Origin: an uncultured Alcaligenaceae bacterium
GTDB taxonomy: Bacteria > Pseudomonadota > Gammaproteobacteria > Burkholderiales > Burkholderiaceae_B
Assembly (NCBI GenBank): GCA_937952975.1
Contig: CALFXX010000158.1
Location: forward strand, 1 to 49,814
Direction: 5' to 3'
DNA length: 49,814 nt
Part shown: piece after piece, positions 25,495 through 32,412 of the stretch
Layout: each line of letters opens with the position of its first letter
How positions within the stretch are numbered: position 1 is the stretch's first letter
Position numbers and translations under genes: made by a program
The notes under the pieces: model-generated
What the model was told of the DNA's origin: nothing
The model's database searches: none
What the model saw: the letters and a program-made list of their open reading frames with translations, nothing else

Positions 25495-26844
25495 TTAGGT
25501 TGAATGACGCTCGCGGACACGCTGTACAGACTCACGCGCCAGCGTTGCCGAAAGACCGCAGTACTCAGTCGGGTCCATCAACTTGGTGATGGCTGCAGAA
25601 TCCAAGCGCTCAGTCACACGCGGATCGGCACTTAACAACGCACCAAACGCTTTGTTTTCAACAAATGCCGCTTGCGCCGCATCGTATACAACGTCGTGGG
25701 CATGTTGTCGCCCAAGGGTCGCCCCCAACGTCAGCATCACGGCCTCGGCCATAATCAGACCACCACTGAGATCGAGGTTTTTTCTCATCCTCTGGGGGTC
25801 GAGTTTTAAGCCTCGTATCACTTGTACTAAGCGCACCAGCATATCGCCTGTCGCGATACAGGCACGAGACTCTGCAGTGTCGATCATTAATGAAGTCGTA
25901 CGATCTGCCTCATGCTCGGTTTGCATCGCCTCTAGCGCTAAGGGAACTTGGGCACGAATTTCCGCAGCCGAGGCAATGATATCTTGGCACAACTTTGGGT
26001 TGCGCTTTTGCGGCATTGTTGAGCTACCGACCGTGCCCGGCGGCACCGGTTCTTCAACCTCAGCAAACTCAGTCTTCATGAGTTCATAGATTTCTCGACC
26101 AATTTTTCCACAGGTGGCGGCGAGCATCGCGAGCACGCAGATATTTTCAGTAAAGTGATCTGAAATCGAACGCGAGGGTACGCGCATAGAAGTCATTCCA
26201 AGCCTTTCGCCCATTCCCTTTTGCACGGCGGGGCCCAGTTCGCCCAACGAGGCGTAAGTGCCTGCCGCACCACCCAGCATCGCCACAAAGATACGCGGAG
26301 CAGCCTGTTCAAGACGCTCTAGATGCCGCAGTATTTCATCAATCCAAGTTGCAACTTTTAGCCCAAACGTCGCCGGAACCGCATGCTGCCCATGTGTACG
26401 AGCTGCGATCGGCATGTCTGCGCTCTTCTCTGCCAAGTCGGCCATCGCGTCTAGCAAGTCTTCGAGTAATTGAACAAAAATTTGATGCGCCTGACGCAGC
26501 ACCAACAAGTCGCCCGTTTGAGTAATATTTTGTGTGGTGGCTCCCCAGTGGACCCAGCCGCCATGGGGCTCCCCAACTAATTGGCCCAGTTCCCACACCA
26601 AAGGTACAAGTGTGTGCCCCGTTCGCGCGAAGCCTTCGTCGATACGAGCGCGATCCATCAGTGAAATATCTGCACACTTTGCAATAGCCGCGGCAGCCTG
26701 CTCTGGAATGATGCCTAAGTCCGCCTGCGCTTGCGCCAACGCGACTTCAACATCCAACCAGGCTTGCCAGCGATTTTCTAATTTATAGAGGGCACGGATT
26801 CCTGGATCACTGACTCGTGTTGCGGTGGGCAGTTCGTCGCTCAT
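25495..26844 (-). CDS. Fumarase/aspartase-superfamily lyase (adenylosuccinate lyase / carboxymuconate cycloisomerase-like)
   Basis: 449 residues from an ATG preceded by AAAGGAG (7-nt spacing). Superfamily signatures are HWGATTQNITQTGDLLVLRQ (region 1), ARTHGQHAVPATFGLKVATW (catalytic His region) and the flexible-loop motif GSSTMPQKRNPKLCQDI containing the catalytic Ser. It most resembles the PurB/PcaB branch, which eliminates fumarate or cyclises a muconate. It sits upstream of a peptide-type ABC transporter, not among purine or protocatechuate genes, so a catabolic C-N lyase acting on an N-substituted aspartate or similar is a reasonable guess. Exact substrate unknown. Confidence 0.85.
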   Translation of the reverse strand: MSDELPTATRVSDPGIRALYKLENRWQAWLDVEVALAQAQADLGIIPEQAAAAIAKCADISLMDRARIDEGFARTGHTLVPLVWELGQLVGEPHGGWVHWGATTQNITQTGDLLVLRQAHQIFVQLLEDLLDAMADLAEKSADMPIAARTHGQHAVPATFGLKVATWIDEILRHLERLEQAAPRIFVAMLGGAAGTYASLGELGPAVQKGMGERLGMTSMRVPSRSISDHFTENICVLAMLAATCGKIGREIYELMKTEFAEVEEPVPPGTVGSSTMPQKRNPKLCQDIIASAAEIRAQVPLALEAMQTEHEADRTTSLMIDTAESRACIATGDMLVRLVQVIRGLKLDPQRMRKNLDLSGGLIMAEAVMLTLGATLGRQHAHDVVYDAAQAAFVENKAFGALLSADPRVTERLDSAAITKLMDPTEYCGLSATLARESVQRVRERHST

Positions 26845-27102
26845 TGGTGGTCTCCTTTGTCATTATGCGTCGCAGGCTAGCCAAAGCGGCCGCTAGACTT
26901 CATCATACCTAGGATTGACCTGCAAACACCAGCGCCTCGGGCGACGCAAAGTTAATGCTCTTGCTCAAGGCAAGCAAAGACAGTTGCCGCTAAGCTGCTT
27001 AGGGCTGCACTGCGACACGTCTGTGCGCTGCGGTCCTGTTGTCGGTTGCGTTGCCGGTAAGACGATTACTGCCAGGCTGCCTGGGGCGTCGCCGTACTCG
27101 GC
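26845..27102. other. Intergenic region between trpS and the lyase gene
   Basis: 258 bp with several small hairpins: CTAAG-CTG-CTTAG at 26990-27002, and CCAGG-CTG-CCTGG at 27072-27084. A second copy of GCCAGGCTGC lies at the trpS stop. None has a U-tract, so no firm terminator call. The lyase promoter should be here; TATGAT on the minus strand (complement of 26902-26907) is a weak -10 candidate. Confidence 0.35.
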
Positions 27103-28470
27103 CTATTCGCCAGGCTGCATCGCCAGCGTTAAGGCTGCGAGCAATTGCTCACGTTGCTCAGCCGTTGCACTATCAGCCGCTTTCGCAATGACTTGCTCGC
27201 CCTGGACGATTAGCAAACCAAGGTTGCCTTCAAGCTTGATGCTGGCCTGCGCACCCGCTTGTTGCAGACCACGCATCACAGCACCTGCTTGCTTAGGATC
27301 AGCAAAGGCAATCGAACAAAATAACTCAGCACCATCCTGCGCTAATAAGCGGAACCGAAACTGACCGGTTTCGTCGCGAAAAGTGACGTAGCGAGCGCTT
27401 TTGCCCGAGGCTTTTTCTTTTTTAGTGGGCTGTGAAGCCGAGGCAGTTCGTGAAGCGGCTAAGCTGCGTAAGCCTACTGCCTGTCGCAATTCTTGAATAA
27501 AAGGTGTTGCAATCGCGCGCGCTTTGCGAGCTCCCTCTTGCAGAATCTCTTCGATACGATCTGGGTGCGACATTAAATCTTCGTAGTGCGCACGCAGCGG
27601 ACCCATCTCTTGTTCGATACGCTCGCACAGGCGTTTTTTAGCATCTCCCCAACCCATACCGGCTGAGAGTTCGGCGTGAAACTTGGCCGTCTCTGCGGGT
27701 TGCGCAAATGCCTTATAGATCAGGTAAAGATGCGAGGCATCCGCGTCCTTTGGTTCGCCAGGCCCGCGCGAATCGGTCACGATTTTCGCGATAGCCGAGT
27801 TGAGAGCTTTGGCTCCGCCTTCAAACAAGGGAACCGTATTGCCGTAACTTTTAGACATCTTGCGGCCATCGAGGCCTGGCAACGTCGCGACATCCTCAGA
27901 AATCACGGCCTCCGGCAACACAAAAAAATCACGTCCTTGACCAAACAAATGATTAAAGCGCTGCGCGATATCACGCGCCATTTCAAGGTGCTGTGTTTGG
28001 TCACGACCAACTGGCACCTTGTGTGCGTTAAACATCAAAATGTCAGCTGCCATCAAAATGGGATAAGAGAACAAGCCCATGTTGATACCGTCGTCAGCCT
28101 CAACGCCTTTTGCTGTATTTTGATCCACAGAGGCTTTGTACGCGTGAGCGCGGTTCATTAAGCCTTTGGCGGTCACGCACGTCAACATCCAGCAAAGCTC
28201 GGGGATTTCTGGCACATCAGACTGGCGATAAAAAGTGACCCGCTTGGGATCAAGACCCGAAGCCAACCAGGTTGCAGCAATTTCAAGTCGCGAACGCGCG
28301 ATCAATGCTGGGTCTTCAGATTTGATCAACGCGTGATAATCAGCCAAGAAAAAAAACGCATCAACATTTTGTTGCTGACTCGCCTGTATAGCCGGGCGAA
28401 TCGCCCCCACATAATTGCCAAGGTGTGGCGTGCCAGAAGTGGTGATGCCAGTCAGAACGCGGGTATTCAT
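27103..28470 (-). CDS. trpS: Tryptophanyl-tRNA synthetase with C-terminal extension
   Basis: 455 residues, longer than the roughly 330-residue bacterial norm. Class Ic synthetase: HIGH-like TSGTPHLGNYVGAIRP at 11-26, and KMSKS in LDGRKMSKSYGNTV. The catalytic core ends about residue 335. A Lys/Ser linker (SQPTKKEKASGKSARY) then leads to a domain of about 100 residues (VTFRDETGQFRFRLLAQDG, KQAGAVMRGLQQAGAQASI) that resembles the DUF1508/YegP type; that assignment is tentative. Longer TrpS forms occur in betaproteobacteria. It lies 20 bp after zapE. Confidence 0.95.
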   Translation of the reverse strand: MNTRVLTGITTSGTPHLGNYVGAIRPAIQASQQQNVDAFFFLADYHALIKSEDPALIARSRLEIAATWLASGLDPKRVTFYRQSDVPEIPELCWMLTCVTAKGLMNRAHAYKASVDQNTAKGVEADDGINMGLFSYPILMAADILMFNAHKVPVGRDQTQHLEMARDIAQRFNHLFGQGRDFFVLPEAVISEDVATLPGLDGRKMSKSYGNTVPLFEGGAKALNSAIAKIVTDSRGPGEPKDADASHLYLIYKAFAQPAETAKFHAELSAGMGWGDAKKRLCERIEQEMGPLRAHYEDLMSHPDRIEEILQEGARKARAIATPFIQELRQAVGLRSLAASRTASASQPTKKEKASGKSARYVTFRDETGQFRFRLLAQDGAELFCSIAFADPKQAGAVMRGLQQAGAQASIKLEGNLGLLIVQGEQVIAKAADSATAEQREQLLAALTLAMQPGE

Positions 28471-28490
28471 AGGGTGACCAAGGGCTGAGG

Positions 28491-29603
28491 TTAGATACTG
28501 ACGGTATCGCGCCGATCGGAGTCCAGATACTCTTTAGATTGCATTTCAAGAATGCGGGACACGGTACGATGAAATTCGTTAGACATCGGACCCGACGTGT
28601 AAATTTCATCTGGCTCGCAAGCGGCTGACATGATCAGCTTGATTTTATGATCGTAAAAAACATCAATGAGCCAGGTAAAACGGCGCGCTTCAGAGGCCTC
28701 GCGTGGTCCCATTTTTGGCACGTCAGACAAAATTACGGCATGAAAGCGACTCGCTAATTCAAGGTAATCGTTTTGCGAACGCGGGCCACCGCAAAGCGTG
28801 GCAAAATCAAACCACACTACACTACCTGCTCGCTGTTTGGCACGAATCTCTCTGTGCTCAATTAACAGAACAGGGTCTTGTGCCGCTGTGTCTGCCAACT
28901 GAGTAAACGTCTGCTGCAGGGCCTCATCGGCGTGCGCACCCGCGGGGTTGTGATAACACTTTACCTGCTCGAGGGTGCGTCTGCGGTAGTCAATGCCTGC
29001 ATCAACGTTCAAAATATCCATACGATCTTGAATCAACTTAATCGCAGGCAATAAGCGATCACGATGCAAGCCATCAGGATAAAGCGTTGAAGGCTCGTAA
29101 TTTGAGGTCATCACGAACGATGTCCCAAACTCAAAAAACTTCAGTAGCAAGCGATACAGAATCATGGCATCGGCGACATCCGACACATGAAACTCGTCAA
29201 AACAAATCAACCGATAGTTTTTTGAAATGCGACGAGCGACTTCATCAAGCGGGTCTTGCATGCCTTTGACTTCGTCGAGCTGGCGATGCACGCTGCGCAT
29301 GAACTCATGAAAGTGCAAACGAGTTTTACGCGTGACCGGAACGGTTGCGTAAAAAGCATCCATCAAAAAACTTTTGCCTCGGCCAACCCCGCCCCACAAA
29401 TACACACCACGCGGGATTTCTGGACGTTTAAAAAAGCGCTTTACCGCGCTGGAGCGCTGCTCTTTAAAAATCGCCCAATCGTCATAGTAGCGTTGCAGGC
29501 GTGCCACCGCAGCCCGTTGCGCTGGGTCTGATTGGTAGCCTCGCTCAGCGAGTGTTTGCTCGTAGGATTCAAGAACGTTCAAAGTCGTTTCATCAGGTTG
29601 CAC
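28491..29603 (-). CDS. zapE: Cell division protein ZapE (AFG1-like ATPase)
   Basis: 370 residues from a GTG start (29601-29603). Walker A YLWGGVGRGKSFLMDAF, Walker B LICFDEFHVSDVADAM, and the AFG1 features FVMTSNYEPSTLYPDGLHRD and FTWLIDVFYDHKIKL. ZapE is an ATPase associated with FtsZ-ring constriction; the eukaryotic homologue acts on mitochondrial proteins. Downstream of lpdA beyond a terminator-like hairpin, an order seen in related genomes. Confidence 0.93.
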   Translation of the reverse strand: MQPDETTLNVLESYEQTLAERGYQSDPAQRAAVARLQRYYDDWAIFKEQRSSAVKRFFKRPEIPRGVYLWGGVGRGKSFLMDAFYATVPVTRKTRLHFHEFMRSVHRQLDEVKGMQDPLDEVARRISKNYRLICFDEFHVSDVADAMILYRLLLKFFEFGTSFVMTSNYEPSTLYPDGLHRDRLLPAIKLIQDRMDILNVDAGIDYRRRTLEQVKCYHNPAGAHADEALQQTFTQLADTAAQDPVLLIEHREIRAKQRAGSVVWFDFATLCGGPRSQNDYLELASRFHAVILSDVPKMGPREASEARRFTWLIDVFYDHKIKLIMSAACEPDEIYTSGPMSNEFHRTVSRILEMQSKEYLDSDRRDTVSI

Positions 29604-29609
29604 GTGAAA

Positions 29610-29629
29610 CCCCGGCGTTTGTACCGGGG
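29610..29629 (-). promoter_or_regulatory. GC-rich hairpin in the zapE leader
   Basis: CCCCGG (29610-29615) and CCGGGG (29624-29629) with an 8-nt loop lie 7 nt upstream of the zapE GTG. On the mRNA this stem would cover the ribosome binding region, so it may limit zapE translation. Structure seen; effect inferred. Confidence 0.3.
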
Positions 29630-29651
29630 CCGTTAGCTGTACAGACTTCGG

Positions 29652-29690
29652 TAAAAAACAAACGACAGGGCCAGGCCCCGGCCAAGCCCT
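29652..29690 (-). terminator. Terminator abutting the lpdA stop codon
   Basis: On the minus strand, immediately after the lpdA TAA, AGGGC ... GCCCT (29667-29690) encloses an inner GGCC/GGCC pairing. After a short spacer comes a T-rich tract (complement of the A-run 29653-29658). The first base of the hairpin overlaps the stop codon. Confidence 0.55.
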
Positions 29691-31117
29691 TAAAAATTCA
29701 GCGTGCGCTTATCAACAGCCAGAGCAGCTTCTTTCATCGACTCTGACAAAGTGGGGTGAGCATGACAGATTCTGGCAATGTCTTCCGCCGCACCTTTGAA
29801 CTCCATGATAGTCACGGCTTCGGCGATCAACTCAGAGGCCATTGGGCCAATGATGTGCACGCCTAACACTTCGTCCGTTGCGGCGTCTGCCAAAATTTTG
29901 ACAAACCCCGTTGTATCGCCTAGCGCGCGCGCGCGGCCGTTAGCCAAGAATGGAAAGCTGCCTGCTTTGTAAGCGCGGCCGCTGGCCTTGAGCTGTTGCT
30001 CAGTTTGACCCACCCAAGAAATTTCGGGTGAGGTGTAAATGACCCAAGGGATCGTATCGAAATTGACATGCCCATGCTGGCCACCAATACGCTCGGCAAC
30101 TGCAACGCCTTCTTCTTCAGCTTTGTGCGCCAGCATTGGACCACGCACCACGTCGCCCACGGCCCACACATTCGGCAAATTAGTTTTGCAGTCACCATCT
30201 ACCACCACAAAGCCACGCTCATCGAGTTGCAAGCCAACCGCTTCGGCCTTCAGGCCGCCGGTGTAAGGCACGCGGCCAATCGACACAATCAGTTTGTCGA
30301 CTACAAGCTTTTGCTCAACACCCGCGGCATCCGTGTAAGGCACTGTGACGTTCTTAGCACTTGCCTTAATCTCGCCAAGCTTGATGCCGGTTTGAATCGC
30401 AAGCCCTTGCTTGGTAAAAATCTTCAGTGCTTCTTTTGCGACCTGCTGATCGACTGCTGCCAAAAACTCAGGCATCGCTTCAAGAACAGTCACTTCAGCA
30501 CCCAAACGACGCCAAACGCTGCCCATCTCTAGCCCGATCACACCCGCACCGATCACACCCAGTTTTTTTGGTACGGCTGAAATATTCAATGCGCCGTCGT
30601 TAGACAAGACTTGTGTCTCGTCAAACGGTAAGCCAGGAAGTTCACGCGCCGAAGAACCTGTTGCGATCACAACATGTTTGCCCACGATATCGGCCGTTGC
30701 GGTCCCGCTGACGTTAATCGCCCAACCGCCCTCTACCTTGCCGGTAAAGGCGCCTTTGCCGTGAAAGAACGTGATCTTATTCTTTTTAAACAAATACAAA
30801 ATACCGTCGTTATTTTGCTTGACAACGCTATTTTTGCGGCCTAGCAATTGCTCGAGATTAAGGCTGACGCCTTTTACCTCGATCCCATGCTCTGCAAAAT
30901 GATGATTAACCTGATCGTAATGCTCTGAAGACTGAAGCAACGCCTTAGACGGAATACACCCGACGTTGGTGCAAGTGCCGCCTGGGGCAGGGCCACCCTT
31001 ACCGTTTTGCCACGCATCAATACACGCCACCGATAAACCTAGCTGAGCGGCACGAATCGCAGCGATGTAGCCGCCCGGGCCTGCACCGATCACAACAACA
31101 TCAAATTGAGTAGACAT
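29690..31117 (-). CDS. lpdA: Dihydrolipoamide dehydrogenase (E3)
   Basis: 475 residues, usual length. FAD-binding VVIGAGPGGYIAAIRAAQLG, redox disulfide GGTCTNVGCIPSKALL (CX4C), NAD-binding GVIGAGVIGLEMGSVWRRLG, and the C-terminal catalytic His-Glu in CHAHPTLSESMKEA. It reoxidises the lipoyl arm of OdhB with NAD+. Twelve bp after odhB, completing the odhA-odhB-lpdA operon for 2-oxoglutarate dehydrogenase. Confidence 0.97.
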   Translation of the reverse strand: MSTQFDVVVIGAGPGGYIAAIRAAQLGLSVACIDAWQNGKGGPAPGGTCTNVGCIPSKALLQSSEHYDQVNHHFAEHGIEVKGVSLNLEQLLGRKNSVVKQNNDGILYLFKKNKITFFHGKGAFTGKVEGGWAINVSGTATADIVGKHVVIATGSSARELPGLPFDETQVLSNDGALNISAVPKKLGVIGAGVIGLEMGSVWRRLGAEVTVLEAMPEFLAAVDQQVAKEALKIFTKQGLAIQTGIKLGEIKASAKNVTVPYTDAAGVEQKLVVDKLIVSIGRVPYTGGLKAEAVGLQLDERGFVVVDGDCKTNLPNVWAVGDVVRGPMLAHKAEEEGVAVAERIGGQHGHVNFDTIPWVIYTSPEISWVGQTEQQLKASGRAYKAGSFPFLANGRARALGDTTGFVKILADAATDEVLGVHIIGPMASELIAEAVTIMEFKGAAEDIARICHAHPTLSESMKEAALAVDKRTLNF

Positions 31118-31129
31118 GAGAATCTCGGT

Positions 31130-32362
31130 TTAGATTTCGAGTAATAAGCGTTGTGGATCTTCGAGCGCTTCTTTCATCGCAACCAAGCCCAAGACAGCCT
31201 CGCGACCGTCAATGATGCGGTGATCGTAAGACATTGCCAGGTAGTTAATCGGCCGAATCACGATCTGACCTTTTTCAACGACAGCGCGCTCTTTAGTAGC
31301 GTGTACACCTAAGATCGCTGACTGTGGTGGATTGATGATTGGCGTTGACAGCATCGAGCCAAACACACCACCGTTTGAAATCGAGAAGGTCCCACCGGTC
31401 ATCTCTTCGATACCGAGCTTGCCCTCTGAGGCACGCTTGCCGAAATCAGCGATTGTTTTTTCGATTTCGGCGATTGACAGTTGGTCAGCATTGCGCAGGA
31501 TTGGCACGACCAAGCCACGTGGACTACCCACTGCGATACCGATATCAAAATAGCCATGATAGATGATGTCTTTGCCATCGATCGACGCATTTAACACTGG
31601 GTAACGCTTGAGCGCTGCAACAGCTGCTTTGACAAAAAATGACATAAAGCCAAGCTTCACGCCATGCTCTTTTTCAAACTTGTCTTTGTACAAATTACGC
31701 AAGTCAATGACGCCTTGCATATTCACTTCATTAAACGTCGTGAGAATCGCGTTGTCTTGCTGCGATTGCAACAAACGCTCGGCCACGCGAGCACGCAATC
31801 GGCTCATGGGCACGCGCTGTTCAGGACGACCATCAAGCGATTGAGTCATTGGCACAGACGGGTTGGCCAACGGTGCGGCCTTGGCTGGCGCAACAGCAGG
31901 AGCCGAAGCACCCAGTGCGTCACCCTTGGTGATGCGTCCGTCACGACCCGAACCTGCAACGTTTGACGCTGCAACGCCTTTTTCGGCAAGAATTTTAGCC
32001 GCGGCCGGTGACGCGACACCAGCGCTCGCCGTAGAGGCCGCTACCGGTGCTGCCGCCACGGGCGCAGCAACGGCGGCTGTTGCTGACGCAGCTGGCGCCG
32101 CTGACGCTGCTGCAGCTTTACCAGCGGTGTCGATACGAGCGATGACCTCACCCGAAGCAACCGTACTGCCATCGGCACGCACGATTTCGGTAAATACACC
32201 CGAGGCTGGTGCAGGGACTTCAAGCACCACCTTATCGGTTTCAACTTCAATCAGAATTTCGTCAGCGGTGACAGCCTCACCTGGTTTTTTCTTCCAGGTG
32301 AGCAAGGTTGCTTCAGATACAGACTCAGACAGTTGGGGCACAACTACATCGGTGATTGCCAT
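31130..32362 (-). CDS. odhB: 2-oxoglutarate dehydrogenase E2, dihydrolipoamide succinyltransferase
   Basis: 410 residues; sucB is the E. coli name. One N-terminal lipoyl domain (EILIEVETDKVVLEVPAP, modified Lys about 44), an Ala/Pro-rich linker (about 85-125), a peripheral subunit-binding domain (ASPAAAKILAEKGV ... GRDGRITKGD) and a catalytic domain ending AMSYDHRIIDGREAVLGL with the active-site His and Asp. Single lipoyl domain and length fit the succinyl rather than acetyl transferase. 50 bp after odhA. Confidence 0.97.
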   Translation of the reverse strand: MAITDVVVPQLSESVSEATLLTWKKKPGEAVTADEILIEVETDKVVLEVPAPASGVFTEIVRADGSTVASGEVIARIDTAGKAAAASAAPAASATAAVAAPVAAAPVAASTASAGVASPAAAKILAEKGVAASNVAGSGRDGRITKGDALGASAPAVAPAKAAPLANPSVPMTQSLDGRPEQRVPMSRLRARVAERLLQSQQDNAILTTFNEVNMQGVIDLRNLYKDKFEKEHGVKLGFMSFFVKAAVAALKRYPVLNASIDGKDIIYHGYFDIGIAVGSPRGLVVPILRNADQLSIAEIEKTIADFGKRASEGKLGIEEMTGGTFSISNGGVFGSMLSTPIINPPQSAILGVHATKERAVVEKGQIVIRPINYLAMSYDHRIIDGREAVLGLVAMKEALEDPQRLLLEI

Positions 32363-32412
32363 TTTTTTTCCGTGAGGGATCGTAGTATTTCAGTAAAGTC
32401 GCTTGGGTTCGC

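Noticed and set aside
26915..27364. 149-codon plus-strand frame over the trpS 3' end and intergenic region
   Set aside because: Cys/Ser/Ala-rich, low-complexity translation, overlaps trpS antisense, no ribosome binding site.
31863..32375. 170-codon Ala-rich open frame on the plus strand
   Set aside because: Mirror of the Ala/Pro-rich linker and lipoyl domain of odhB; composition explains the absence of stops.
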